64,000 bases of DNA from Streptomyces sp. LHD-70 (GCF_031157275.1 NZ_JAVIFW010000002.1:558001-622000), one strand, 5' to 3'; shown: positions 35,059 to 43,800, numbered from the stretch's first letter. Made by a program: numbers and translations. Notes: a model not told the origin generated them from the sequence alone.

Positions 35059-36429
35059 CTACGCGCGGCGGACGGCCGAGGCCGGGTGGTCGGGCAGCGT
35101 GAGGCGGCTGCCGTAGAAGGTCTCGCGGAGGGTGGCGGCGTTCGTGTCGTACGCCTCCGGGAGCAGGCCCTCCGCGCGCAGGACGGGCTGGGCGAGTTCG
35201 ATGAACTCCTGCCAACTGCCGCCCTTGGTGGTGTAGCTGAGGTTGATGCCGTCGATGTCGGCGGTGTCGCGCCACTTGCGCAGCTCGGCGGCGACGGTCT
35301 GCGGGGAGCCGACGACGACGGCGCCGCTGCCGCCGATGCCGATGAACTCGGCGATCTGGCGGGTGGTCCACTTCCGGTCCGGATCGGCCTTGGAGAACAT
35401 CTCGACCATCGAGCGGGAGCCGTCGACCTCGACGTACTCGAGCGGGGTGTCCGGGTCGACGCCGCTCAGGTCGATGCCGGTCCAGCCGGCGAAGCGGGCC
35501 AGGGCGCCGTCGTAGGAGACGTTGCGGACGTGCTCCTCGTACTTGGCCTGCGCCTCGGCGTCGGTGCGGCCGACGATCACGGTCATCAGGGCGAGGACCT
35601 TGACGGAGCGCGGGTCGCGGCCGGCCTCGGCGACGGCGGTGCGGACCTTGTCGACGCTGCGGCGGGTCGTCTCCGGCGTCATCGTGTTCACGAAGACGGC
35701 CTCGGCGTTGTGCGCGGCGAACCGCATGCCGCGCGAGGAGGCCCCGGCCTGGAAGAGCATCGGTGTGCGCTGCGGCGACGGCTCGCACAGGTGCAGGCCC
35801 GGCACGTCGAAGTAGGTGCCCTTGTGCCCGATGGGGTGGATGCGGGACGGCTCGATGTACGTGGCGGAGGCCGCGTCCCGGACGACGGCGTCGTCCTGCC
35901 AGGAGCTCTCCCACAGCTTGTAGACGACCTCCATGTATTCGTCGGCCATGTCGTACCGCTTGTCGTGCGGGATCTGCGTGCCCAGGCCGAGGTTGCGCGC
36001 GGCGGACTCGTTGTACGAGGTGACGATGTTCCAGCCGACGCGGCCCGCGGTGAGGTGGTCCAGGGTGGAGAACTTCCGCGCCAGCGCGTACGGCTGCTCG
36101 TACGTCAGGGAGGCCGTGACGCCGAAGCCGAGGTGGCGGGTGTGCGCGGCCATCGCCGAGACGACGAGGCTCGGGTCGTTGATCGGGAACTGGGCGGCGT
36201 CGCGCATCGCGGCGTCGGGGGACCCGGCGTACACGTCGTGATAGCCGACGGTGTCAGCGAAGAAGATCCCGTCGAAACGAGCCTCTTCCAGCATCTTCGC
36301 CGTGTCGGTCCAGTACGCGAGGTCCGTGTACCGGAAGCCCTGGTCCGCGGCATCGCGCCAGGACCCCGCTGTCAGGTGCGCGGGCGCGCAGACGTCGAAA
36401 GCGAAGAGCTTGAGGGGCTGGTTGCTCAT
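35059..36429 (-). CDS. LLM-class flavin-dependent monooxygenase (NtaA/SnaA/DszA type)
   Basis: A 456-residue TIM-barrel monooxygenase that would use FMNH2 from the reductase at 34,441. LTAGRVGWNIVTSYNESAARNLG and RYDMADEYMEVVYKLW are hallmark segments of the NtaA/SnaA/DszA group, which oxygenate nitrilotriacetate, pristinamycin precursors or dibenzothiophene sulfones. GGGAGG lies 6 bases before the ATG at 36,429. It heads the minus-strand operon, and its promoter carries the palindrome at 36,472-36,484. The substrate is unknown. Confidence 0.88.
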   Translation of the reverse strand: MSNQPLKLFAFDVCAPAHLTAGSWRDAADQGFRYTDLAYWTDTAKMLEEARFDGIFFADTVGYHDVYAGSPDAAMRDAAQFPINDPSLVVSAMAAHTRHLGFGVTASLTYEQPYALARKFSTLDHLTAGRVGWNIVTSYNESAARNLGLGTQIPHDKRYDMADEYMEVVYKLWESSWQDDAVVRDAASATYIEPSRIHPIGHKGTYFDVPGLHLCEPSPQRTPMLFQAGASSRGMRFAAHNAEAVFVNTMTPETTRRSVDKVRTAVAEAGRDPRSVKVLALMTVIVGRTDAEAQAKYEEHVRNVSYDGALARFAGWTGIDLSGVDPDTPLEYVEVDGSRSMVEMFSKADPDRKWTTRQIAEFIGIGGSGAVVVGSPQTVAAELRKWRDTADIDGINLSYTTKGGSWQEFIELAQPVLRAEGLLPEAYDTNAATLRETFYGSRLTLPDHPASAVRRA

Positions 36430-36457
36430 GCTGTCCTCCCGGATCCACAAGATCGTG

Positions 36458-36484
36458 GACGTTCACCATGCGAACGTCACGTTC
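36458..36484. promoter_or_regulatory. Predicted operator of the LLM monooxygenase operon
   Basis: GAACGT-C-ACGTTC (36,472-36,484) is a perfect inverted repeat 43 bp upstream of the monooxygenase start. A further inverted half-site, GACGTTC (36,458-36,464), pairs with GAACGTC at 36,472-36,478. The same palindrome recurs at 36,638-36,652 in front of the divergent hydratase. Confidence 0.65.
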
Positions 36485-36637
36485 AGTTTGAGCGGATGGA
36501 ATGGGATCGGTCAAGAGGGGGGATGGGAAGGAGGTCAAGAGCCTTGCGCCCGCCGATAGAACCCTTGAGGGCCCTTGAGGGCCCTTGACAGTGCGGAAAG
36601 GCCGTGGAAGCTTTCGATCGCCTGCGAGTCCGTTGAA

Positions 36638-36652
36638 TGAACGTGACGTTCA
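36638..36652. promoter_or_regulatory. Predicted operator of the hydratase gene
   Basis: TGAACGT-G-ACGTTCA is a perfect 7-base-arm palindrome 70 bp before the hydratase start. It is the mirror of the copy at 36,472-36,484, so one regulator probably controls both divergent transcripts. The regulator is not adjacent; the IclR protein at 30,237 is one candidate. Confidence 0.65.
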
Positions 36653-36721
36653 CATAATTCGAGGGTCCGACGTGGCGCTGAGCTCGCTCCCCCGCCCCTT
36701 CTCCAGCAAGGAACCCCCGCC

Positions 36722-37501
36722 GTGGAACAGCACCTCATCTCCCTCGCCGACCGCATCGAAGCCGCCCGCCGCGAGCGCCGGCCCCTCCCCCCGCTCACCG
36801 ACGAGCTCCCCGACCTGGCGCTCGCCGACGCCGTCGCCGTACAGCGGCACAACGTCCGCCGCCGCATCGCCGACGGCGACCGCCTCGTCGGCTACAAGCT
36901 GGGCAACATCGCCAAGGTCATGCAGCAGGCCTTCGGCGTGGACCAGCCCGACTACGGCCACCTGCTCGCCTCCGACCTGCACCTGGAGAACCTGCCGGTC
37001 CGCCTCGACCGGTTCATCGAGCCGTTCGCCGAGGTCGAGCCGGCCTTTCTGCTCAAGGGCCGCCTGGAGGGCCCGAACGTCACGGTCGCCGACGTCATCC
37101 GCGCCACCGAGTACGTCCTCCCGGCCGTGGAGATCATCGACTCCCGCTTCAAGGACTGGCGCATCCGGATCGCCGACACCCTCGCCGACAACGGCTCCGT
37201 CGGCGGCATCGTCCTCGGCACGACGCCCAAGCCCCTGACCGACCTCGACTTCTCCACGATGCACGGCACGCTGCACTACGACGACGAACAGGTCGGCTCC
37301 GGCCCGGCCTCCGCCGTCCTCGGCAACCCGATCGCCGCGATCGCCTGGGTCTGCAACGAACTCTCCCCGTACGGCATCGCCTTCGAGCCGGGCCAGATCG
37401 TCCTCCCGGGCAGCTGCCTGGAGGCGGTCCCCCTGCGGAAGCCGGGGACGGTACGGGCGGAGTTCGGGGGGCTCGGGCGGGTGCAGTTCGAGGCGGTCTG
37501 A
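36722..37501 (+). CDS. 2-keto-4-pentenoate hydratase / oxaloenolactate decarboxylase-like (MhpD family)
   Basis: A 259-residue member of the fumarylacetoacetase-like hydratase family (MhpD, TesE, XylJ). GYKLGNIAKVMQQAFGV, FAEVEPAFLLKGRLEGPNVT and the metal-site region LPAVEIIDSRFKDW are characteristic. Members hydrate 2-hydroxypenta-2,4-dienoates, or decarboxylate related 2-oxoacids, in ring-cleavage pathways. The start is GTG with AAGGAA upstream. It is divergent from the LLM monooxygenase operon and shares its operator, which suggests that the pathway ends in an unsaturated 2-oxoacid. Confidence 0.83.
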   Translation: MEQHLISLADRIEAARRERRPLPPLTDELPDLALADAVAVQRHNVRRRIADGDRLVGYKLGNIAKVMQQAFGVDQPDYGHLLASDLHLENLPVRLDRFIEPFAEVEPAFLLKGRLEGPNVTVADVIRATEYVLPAVEIIDSRFKDWRIRIADTLADNGSVGGIVLGTTPKPLTDLDFSTMHGTLHYDDEQVGSGPASAVLGNPIAAIAWVCNELSPYGIAFEPGQIVLPGSCLEAVPLRKPGTVRAEFGGLGRVQFEAV

Positions 37502-37554
37502 CGTCCGCGTCGGCACAAGGGCCACTCCCGGGGGCCGGGGCCCCGGAGGCCGCG

Positions 37555-38733
37555 CTACGCCAAGTCGAGGAAGCTCCAGCGCGCTTGGGGCTGTGCACCG
37601 CTGAGCCAGGCTCCGCAGTTCTGCAGCACCACCGGACTTGAGGTGATGTGCTGGGAACCCGTGCCGAGGTCGCGCAGGAACCGGTCGATCGGCCCCCGAC
37701 GGATCGCCGCTGTTCCCGCCCATCGGTGGACCGCCCTGCCCACGTCAAGGGCGGTCGACGTCGCGTGGTTGAGCGCCAGCCTCAGCAGGGTGTCCTGGTC
37801 GGTGCTCGGCAACTCCCCGGATTCCAGGGCGACTTCGATGCCGCGCCAGACCTCCGTCGCCCAGGCCCGTGCGGCCCGGAGCTTGGCTTCCGCGGTCGCG
37901 TACTCCGCGTGGAACTGGGAGGTGTCGACGGCGGCGTTCCGTGTGCCGGTCCGGGCCGCGGCGACCGACCTCAGTTCGTCGAGCAGGCGCCGCCCGACAC
38001 CGAACGCCCAGCCGGTGTGCCCGATCGCGGACAGGTTGACCAGGCCGAGACGGTAGATCGCGCCCCCGTTGGCGGGGGTGGTCGTGGTGGCGGGATAGGT
38101 GTGCGTCGACGGGACGTACACATCGGCGCAGTGGTAGTCGATGCTGTGCGTCGCGCGCAGCCCGAGCACGTCCCAGTTGGCGTCGAGTACCACCTGCGAC
38201 TTGGGCATCGCCAGTACGCGCAGCTCCCCGGTGCCCTCGACCTGGATCGCGCTGTGGACGTGGGAGGCGTGCGCCATGCCGGAGGCGAACTGCCAGGCGC
38301 CGCTGACGAGGAAGCCGCCGTCCACCGGGACCGCCCGGCCGGGACGGGTGCCATGACCGGCGAGGAGCGCGTACTTCCCGCCGGCGACATCGGGGAACAG
38401 GTCAGCCGCCGCGGCGGGACCGAGGAAGGCCGCGGTGGTGGCGGTCATCACCTGCAGCGCCTGCATCGTCCAGCCGGCGGCTGCGTCGTGGTAACTGACC
38501 CGCTCCACCATCTCCATCAGCTGGCGCGGGGAGAACTCGTACCCTCCGAGGCTCTTCGGCAGCTCGGCCCGGACGATCCCCGCGTCGAGCAGGGCCCGCG
38601 CGGTGCCCTCGGTGTGCCGTCCGAGTTCCTCGGCCGGCCCCGCGTTCGCGTCGAGGGTCGCGCCGAGCTCCTCTATTCGCTCCAGCACTGCGGGAAATTC
38701 CGGGCTGATGTGCAGTCCGGCCGTGGCCGCCAT
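37555..38733 (-). CDS. Acyl-CoA dehydrogenase-fold flavoprotein (HsaA/SfnB-like monooxygenase)
   Basis: A 392-residue protein with the acyl-CoA dehydrogenase fold: an N-terminal helical part (ELPKSLGGYEFSPRQLMEMVERVSYHDAAAGWTMQ), a central β-barrel (SGAWQFASGMAHASHVH, HCADVYVPSTHT) and a C-terminal helical domain. It lacks the glutamate context of true acyl-CoA dehydrogenases and looks like the flavin-dependent hydroxylase/desulfurisation group. It stands alone and convergent to the hydratase, so its partner reductase may be the one at 34,441. Confidence 0.8.
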   Translation of the reverse strand: MAATAGLHISPEFPAVLERIEELGATLDANAGPAEELGRHTEGTARALLDAGIVRAELPKSLGGYEFSPRQLMEMVERVSYHDAAAGWTMQALQVMTATTAAFLGPAAAADLFPDVAGGKYALLAGHGTRPGRAVPVDGGFLVSGAWQFASGMAHASHVHSAIQVEGTGELRVLAMPKSQVVLDANWDVLGLRATHSIDYHCADVYVPSTHTYPATTTTPANGGAIYRLGLVNLSAIGHTGWAFGVGRRLLDELRSVAAARTGTRNAAVDTSQFHAEYATAEAKLRAARAWATEVWRGIEVALESGELPSTDQDTLLRLALNHATSTALDVGRAVHRWAGTAAIRRGPIDRFLRDLGTGSQHITSSPVVLQNCGAWLSGAQPQARWSFLDLA

Positions 38734-38918
38734 GGCGGGTCACTCCTTGCTTCGACGTCCGAGTCTCTGCCAACTCCGTTGAGTCTGGCGCACGTTGAGT
38801 GCCGCGACCGGTCCGGACACTCTCAACCGGTGTGTCAGATACGTCATGTGCCGACTGTGAGCCCGAAGGGGCACCGCTTGCCATCCCGTGAGCCGAGGCA
38901 CGATCCTGATCGGGTCAA

Positions 38919-38957
38919 CGAACGAACCCCGCAGCGGGCGTACGCTATACCGAACGA
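38919..38957. promoter_or_regulatory. Two half-sites of the XRE-cupin operator (autoregulation)
   Basis: CGAACGA occurs at 38,919-38,925 (as TCAACGAACGA) and at 38,951-38,957 (as ACCGAACGA), as direct repeats 32 bp apart just upstream of the regulator start. The same heptamer forms both arms of the palindrome at 39,686-39,705, so the regulator probably controls its own gene here. Confidence 0.55.
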
Positions 38958-38981
38958 TGACTGAAGGTGAAGGGGCAGGAC

Positions 38982-39596
38982 GTGAGCGTCTCCGAAGGTT
39001 CCGTTCGGGACATGCTGGCCACCAATCTCCGGCGCGCCCGGACCGAGCGGGGGCTGTCGATCTCCGAGCTGTCCCGGCGCTCGAAGATCGGCAAGGCGAC
39101 GCTCTCGCAGCTGGAGTCCGGCGCCGGAAACCCCACGATCGAGACGGTGTTCAGCCTCTCCCGCGTCCTGGAGGTCCCCCTCTCCGACCTGCTCGACGCG
39201 CGCCCCACCAGCGGGCTCACCGTGGTGCGCGCCGAGGACGTGGACACCCTCAGCGGCGAGGGCGTGGACCTGCGCCCGCTCCAGCGGATCGAGTCCGGCG
39301 ACACCGTCTTCGAGGTCTTCGACCAGCAGGTTCGCGCGGGTTGCCGACAGGAGTCCCTCGGCCACGTGGGCACCGAGCACACCATCGTGCAGGCCGGCCG
39401 GCTGCACGTACAGGTGGAGGGGCAGGAGGTCGAGCTCGGACCGGGCGACTACGTCGGCTTCGACGGCTCGCTCCCGCACAGCTACACGGCGAACGACGAG
39501 ACGGTCCGCTCGGTGCTGCTGCTCCAGTACCGGGCCGACCAGCGCCTCCACCTCTCCGAAGCGGCCCCCGCCGACCCGTCCCCGACGGCGGACTGA
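38982..39596 (+). CDS. XRE-family regulator with C-terminal cupin domain
   Basis: A 204-residue regulator with an N-terminal HTH (LRRARTERGLSISELSRRSKIGKATLSQLESGAGNPTIET) and a C-terminal cupin (RLHVQVEGQEVELGPGDYVGFDG). This architecture is common for repressors of amino-acid and polyamine use. GTG at 38,982 follows a GGGGCAGGA stretch; GTG at 38,967 is an in-frame alternative adding 5 residues. It lies 119 bp before the hydroxyproline operon on the same strand, with operator-like half-sites upstream of both. D-hydroxyproline or a pathway intermediate is a reasonable guess for the ligand. Confidence 0.88.
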   Translation: MSVSEGSVRDMLATNLRRARTERGLSISELSRRSKIGKATLSQLESGAGNPTIETVFSLSRVLEVPLSDLLDARPTSGLTVVRAEDVDTLSGEGVDLRPLQRIESGDTVFEVFDQQVRAGCRQESLGHVGTEHTIVQAGRLHVQVEGQEVELGPGDYVGFDGSLPHSYTANDETVRSVLLLQYRADQRLHLSEAAPADPSPTAD

Positions 39597-39685
39597 GCAC
39601 CGCGGGCCGCGAACGGCCCGCCCCGCGGGGGAAGTTCGGCCCGACGTGCCCGTTGACACACCCTGAGCCCCGTCGTACGTTCCCA

Positions 39686-39705
39686 TCGTTCGGTTTAACG
39701 AACGA
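39686..39705. promoter_or_regulatory. Predicted XRE-cupin operator of the hydroxyproline operon
   Basis: TCGTTCG-GTTTAA-CGAACGA has perfect 7-base arms and a 6-base spacer, immediately upstream of the ribosome binding site (GAGGAGG) of the first dehydrogenase gene. Its position would block transcription or the start of elongation. Half-sites of the same sequence precede the regulator gene. Confidence 0.72.
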
Positions 39706-39715
39706 GGAGGGTTCG

Positions 39716-40888
39716 ATGTACGGAACGCGGGTGGCGGTGCTCGGCGCCGGGATCGTCGGCGCCGCCTGTGCTCGCGAGCTGGCCCTGGCCGGGCTCGACG
39801 TCACCGTCGTCGACCGCGGCGCGGCCGCCTCCGCGACCACCGCCCACGGCGAGGGCAATGTGCTCGTCTCCGACAAGGGCCCGGGCCCGGAGCTCGAACT
39901 CGCCCGGATCTCCCGGGAGTTGTGGCCCGAGGTGCTCGCCGGCATCGCCGAACGGTCGGCGCACGCGGCCGCCGCCGTCGAGTGGGACCCCAAGGGCGGC
40001 ATCGTGGTGGCGACCACCGACGCGGGCGCCGAGGGCCTGACCCGCTTCGCCGACGGCCAGCGCGCGGCGGGCGTACGCGCCGAGGTGCTCGCCCCCGACG
40101 AGCTGGCGAAGGCCGAGCCGTACGTCACCCGCGAGCACACCGCCGCCCTGCACTACCCCGAGGACGCCCAGGTGCAGCCCGCCGGGGCGGCCGCCGCGCT
40201 GCTCGGCGACGCGCTCGCCGCGGGCGCGCGCCTGCGGACCGGCTGCGAGGTGCTCGGCGCGGTCACGCGCGGCGGCCGGATCACCCAAGTCCGCACCTCC
40301 ACCGGCCTGTTGGAGGCCGACTGCTTCATCGACGCCGCCGGGCCCTGGGCCGGTGAACTCTCCGCCCGCCTCGGCGCCCCGGTGGACGTCCGGCCCCGGC
40401 GCGGCGACGTCCTGGTCACGACCCCGCTGCCGCCGACGGTGTTCCACAAGGTGTACGACGCGGACTACGTCGGCGCGGTCGGCAGCAGCGCCGAGGATCT
40501 GCAGACGTCGGCTGTCGTGGAGTCCACGCACGGCGGCAGCGTCCTGATCGGCTCCTCGCGCCGCCGCGTCGGCTTCGACGACCGGCTGCGCCCCGACGTC
40601 CTGTCCGCCGTCGCCGCGAAGGCGCTCCGGCTCTTCCCGACGCTGGCGCACGTGCCGGTGATGCGTGCGTACGGCGGCTTCCGGCCCTACGTACCCGACC
40701 ATCTGCCGGTCATCGGCGCCGATCCGCGCCTCGACGGCCTCTGGCACGCGGGCGGTCACGAGGGCGCCGGGATCGGCCTGTCGGTGGGCACCGGACTGCT
40801 GGTGCGGAACCTGCTGCTCGGCGAGGAGCCGGTCATGGACGCGAGCCCGTTCCGGGTGGACCGTCCGGCCGCCCTGGTGCAACGGTGA
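39716..40888 (+). CDS. D-hydroxyproline dehydrogenase, FAD catalytic subunit (DAO-fold)
   Basis: A 390-residue glycine/D-amino-acid oxidase-fold flavoprotein. VAVLGAGIVGAACARELALAG binds FAD, and FIDAAGPWAGEL and GLWHAGGHEGAGIGLSVGTG are typical C-terminal FAD segments. Within this operon it corresponds to the β subunit of the three-part dehydrogenase that oxidises cis-4-hydroxy-D-proline to pyrroline-4-hydroxy-2-carboxylate. GAGGAGG precedes the ATG. The ferredoxin-like subunit follows 13 bp later. Confidence 0.87.
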   Translation: MYGTRVAVLGAGIVGAACARELALAGLDVTVVDRGAAASATTAHGEGNVLVSDKGPGPELELARISRELWPEVLAGIAERSAHAAAAVEWDPKGGIVVATTDAGAEGLTRFADGQRAAGVRAEVLAPDELAKAEPYVTREHTAALHYPEDAQVQPAGAAAALLGDALAAGARLRTGCEVLGAVTRGGRITQVRTSTGLLEADCFIDAAGPWAGELSARLGAPVDVRPRRGDVLVTTPLPPTVFHKVYDADYVGAVGSSAEDLQTSAVVESTHGGSVLIGSSRRRVGFDDRLRPDVLSAVAAKALRLFPTLAHVPVMRAYGGFRPYVPDHLPVIGADPRLDGLWHAGGHEGAGIGLSVGTGLLVRNLLLGEEPVMDASPFRVDRPAALVQR

Positions 40889-40901
40889 GTGAGGAGACGG
40901 C

Positions 40902-41342
40902 ATGAGCCCCAGACGTGTCCGCGCCGAGTCCGACGCCGTCGGCCGGCAGGACCGCCCGCTGCGGATCACGGTCGACGGCGAAGCTGTCGACGGCATCGCG
41001 GGACAGACCATCGCGGGCGTCCTGCTCGCCGCCGACCGCCTGGCCTGGCGCCGGGGACGCTCCGGCGCTCCCCGCGGGGTGTTCTGCGGGATCGGCGTCT
41101 GCTTCGACTGCCTCGTGACGGTGGGCGAGGAGCGCGACGTACGGGCCTGCCGCCGCCGGGCCCGGGACGGCGACATGGTGACCACCCAGACCCGCGAACC
41201 TCAGCCCCGCGAACCCTCGACCGGTGAACCCTCGGCCGGTGAACCGGCCCCGGCGCCACAGGAGTTCCCCGCCTCACCCGACGAGCCCGACGCATCCGCC
41301 CCACCCGACGCACCCGACGCACCCGGAACGGAGGAGCGATGA
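40902..41342 (+). CDS. D-hydroxyproline dehydrogenase, (2Fe-2S) ferredoxin-like subunit
   Basis: A 146-residue protein whose first ~95 residues form a ferredoxin-like domain with ligands Cys62, Cys67, Cys70 and Cys83 (FCGIGVCFDC, then RAC). It would carry electrons between the two flavin subunits encoded on either side. The last ~50 residues are a Glu/Pro/Ala/Asp-rich tail built from short repeats (GEPS, DAPDAP), unusual for the family, which normally ends soon after the fourth cysteine. GAGGAG precedes the ATG, and the stop overlaps the next gene by 4 bases. Confidence 0.86.
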   Translation: MSPRRVRAESDAVGRQDRPLRITVDGEAVDGIAGQTIAGVLLAADRLAWRRGRSGAPRGVFCGIGVCFDCLVTVGEERDVRACRRRARDGDMVTTQTREPQPREPSTGEPSAGEPAPAPQEFPASPDEPDASAPPDAPDAPGTEER

Positions 41343-42811
41343 CGTCCCGTCATGTCGTGGTGGTCGGCGCGGGGCCTGCGGGCCTCGCCGCCGCCGAGGC
41401 CGCGCTGGCCGCAGGCGCCCGGGTCACCCTGCTCGACGCGGCGGACCGGCCGGGCGGCCAGTACCACCGGATGCTGCCCGAGGCGTACGACGCCGCCCGC
41501 CCGGAGGTGCTGCAGCACGGCTGGACCGCCTTCGACCGGCGGCGCCGCCGGGTGCTCGCACACCCGCGGTGCGCCTGGTGGCCCGAGAGCCCGGTGTGGT
41601 CCCTGGAGCGCCCGGACCCCGCGCGGCCGGGCCCGCCGCGCGTCCATGTGCTGCGCGGTCCGGCCGACGGCGGCGGCCGTCCTCGTACGGCACTCGATCC
41701 CGACGCCCTGGTGCTTGCCGTCGGCGCCCACGACCGTGTCCTGCCGTTCCCCGGCTGGGAGTTGCCCGGTGTCTTCACCGCGGGTGCGGCCCAGGCCCTC
41801 GCCAAGGGTGAGCGGGTCGTGGTCGGCGACCGTGTGCTGGTGGCGGGCACCGGACCGTTCCTGCTCCCGGTCGCCGCCTCACTCCTGGAGGCCGGGTCCG
41901 AGGTCGTCGGGGTCCTTGAGGCCAACACCCCGGGCACGCTCGCCCGTGGCTGGGCGCGGCGGCCCTGGGAGCTCGCGGCCCAGGCCGCCAAGACCGGTGA
42001 ACTCGCCGCGTACAGCGCCTTGTTGCTGCGCCGCCGCGTCCCGTACCGCACCGGCCGCACCGTGGTCGAGGCGCGCGGCGACGGGCGGGTCGAGGAGGTC
42101 GTCACCGCACGGCTGCGCCCGGACTGGTCGGTGGTGCCGGGCAGCGAGCGCGCGGTCGCGGTCGACGCGGTGTGCGTCACGCACGGCTTCAGCCCGCAGC
42201 TGGAACTGCCGCTGGCCGCCGGGTGCGCGCTGCGCCGCACGCCGGGCGGGGAGTTCGTGGACGTCGACGGCGACCAGGCCACCAGCTGTCCCGGCGTGTA
42301 CGCGGCCGGTGAGATCACCGGCGTCGCGGGCGCCCCGGCCGCCCGTGCGGAGGGCGCGCTCGCCGGCTGGCTGGCCGCCGAGGGAGCCCCGGACGCGCGG
42401 GCGCTGCGTGCGCTGCGCCGCAGCCGCGACCAGGGGCGCGCGTTCGCCGAACGCCTGGCCCGCGCGCATCCGATCGGTGCGGCCTGGCCCGGCTGGCTGC
42501 GCCCCGAGACCGTGGTGTGCCGCTGCGAGGAGACCGACTACGCCTCGGTCCGCCGGGTCGCCGCCGACCGGGCGAGCTCGGGCACCCGCGTCGCCAAGCT
42601 GGAGACACGGGCCGGGCTCGGGCCCTGCCAGGCCCGGATCTGCGGCCCCACGGTCGCGGAGCTGAACGCCCGCCTGTCGGGCGAGCCCGCCGACCGGCCG
42701 GTCGAGGGCCTGCCCGCACCCGCACCCCACCGGCGCCCGATCGCCCAGCCCATCCGGCTCGGCGAACTGGCGTCCGCGCCGGATCCCCCGTACCACCCGT
42801 ACCACCCCTGA
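41339..42811 (+). CDS. D-hydroxyproline dehydrogenase, NAD(P)/FAD subunit with C-terminal Fe-S site
   Basis: A 490-residue two-dinucleotide-binding flavoprotein (VVVVGAGPAGLAAAEAALAAG; later VLVAGTGPFLLPVAASLLEAG). The C-terminal ~100 residues hold cysteines in VVCRCEETDY and GLGPCQARICG, a BFD-like [2Fe-2S] site as in the α subunit of opine and hydroxyproline dehydrogenases. It overlaps the ferredoxin-like gene by 4 bases, so the three subunits are coupled. The last ~40 residues are Pro/His-rich. Confidence 0.87.
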   Translation: MTSRHVVVVGAGPAGLAAAEAALAAGARVTLLDAADRPGGQYHRMLPEAYDAARPEVLQHGWTAFDRRRRRVLAHPRCAWWPESPVWSLERPDPARPGPPRVHVLRGPADGGGRPRTALDPDALVLAVGAHDRVLPFPGWELPGVFTAGAAQALAKGERVVVGDRVLVAGTGPFLLPVAASLLEAGSEVVGVLEANTPGTLARGWARRPWELAAQAAKTGELAAYSALLLRRRVPYRTGRTVVEARGDGRVEEVVTARLRPDWSVVPGSERAVAVDAVCVTHGFSPQLELPLAAGCALRRTPGGEFVDVDGDQATSCPGVYAAGEITGVAGAPAARAEGALAGWLAAEGAPDARALRALRRSRDQGRAFAERLARAHPIGAAWPGWLRPETVVCRCEETDYASVRRVAADRASSGTRVAKLETRAGLGPCQARICGPTVAELNARLSGEPADRPVEGLPAPAPHRRPIAQPIRLGELASAPDPPYHPYHP

Positions 42812-42867
42812 CCCGCCCCCTCCGGCTTTCTCCGTACCGTCAACTCCCTTACCAAGGAGCACAGTTC

Positions 42868-43800
42868 ATGAGCGAGTCCCCCCAGCAGTCCCTCTCCCTC
42901 GGCGGCGTGATCGTGGCGACCGCCCTGCCGTACTACGAGGACGCCGCCGCCCCCGCCGGACTGGCCGTCGACCACGACAAGTACGCCGAGCACTGCCGCT
43001 GGCTGGTCGAGAACGGCTGCCGCGGCGTCGGCCCGAACGGCTCGCTCGGCGAGTACTCGTCGCTGACCGACGACGAGCGCCGCAAGGTCGCCCGGACGGC
43101 GATCGAGGCGGTCGGCGACTCGGGCACCGTGGTCGTCGGCGTGCACGGCGCCGGCGCGCACCAGGCCAGGCACTGGGCCGAACTCGCGGCCGAGGACGGC
43201 GCCGACGGGCTGCTCTGCCTGCCGCCGACCCTGTACCGCGCCAACCGCGGCGAGGTCCTCGCGCACTTCGAGGCCGTGGCCTCCGTCGGCCTGCCGGTCA
43301 TGGTCTACAACAACCCGATCGACACCAAGGTCGACCTGACCCCGCACCTCCTCGGGGAGATCGCCCGGATCGACAACGTCGTCGCCGTCAAGGAGTTCTC
43401 CGGCGACGTACGCCGCGTACTGGAGATCAAGGAGCAGGCGCCCGGCATCGAGGTGATCAGCGGCGCCGACGACGTCGTCCTGGAGAGCCTCCTGATGGGC
43501 GCCACCGGCTGGTTCGCCGGCTTCCCGAACGTCTTCCCCGCCGAGTCGGCGCGCCTGTACGAACTGGCCGTGAGCGGCAAGCTGGAGGAGGCCCGTTCGC
43601 TGTACGAGCCGCTGGTCGCCGCGTTCCGCTGGGACTCCCGTACGGAGTTCGTGCAGGCCATCAAGCTCGGCATGGAGGAGGTCGGCCGGTTCGGCGGCCC
43701 CTGCCGTCCGCCGCGCGGGCCGCTGACGCCCCAGCATCGCGAGCAGGTGCGGGCCGACATGGCCCGCGCGATCGCCTCGCTCGAGCAGCGGCCTGCCTGA
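42868..43800 (+). CDS. Pyrroline-4-hydroxy-2-carboxylate deaminase (DapA-family)
   Basis: A 310-residue dihydrodipicolinate synthase-family TIM barrel. Schiff-base Lys175 lies in VVAVKEFSGD, Tyr147 in MVYNNP, and the substrate loop is GPNGSLGEYSSL. In this operon the expected reaction is deamination and dehydration of pyrroline-4-hydroxy-2-carboxylate to 2-oxoglutarate semialdehyde. AAGGAG precedes the ATG. It follows the dehydrogenase by 56 bp and overlaps the epimerase start by one base. Confidence 0.87.
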   Translation: MSESPQQSLSLGGVIVATALPYYEDAAAPAGLAVDHDKYAEHCRWLVENGCRGVGPNGSLGEYSSLTDDERRKVARTAIEAVGDSGTVVVGVHGAGAHQARHWAELAAEDGADGLLCLPPTLYRANRGEVLAHFEAVASVGLPVMVYNNPIDTKVDLTPHLLGEIARIDNVVAVKEFSGDVRRVLEIKEQAPGIEVISGADDVVLESLLMGATGWFAGFPNVFPAESARLYELAVSGKLEEARSLYEPLVAAFRWDSRTEFVQAIKLGMEEVGRFGGPCRPPRGPLTPQHREQVRADMARAIASLEQRPA

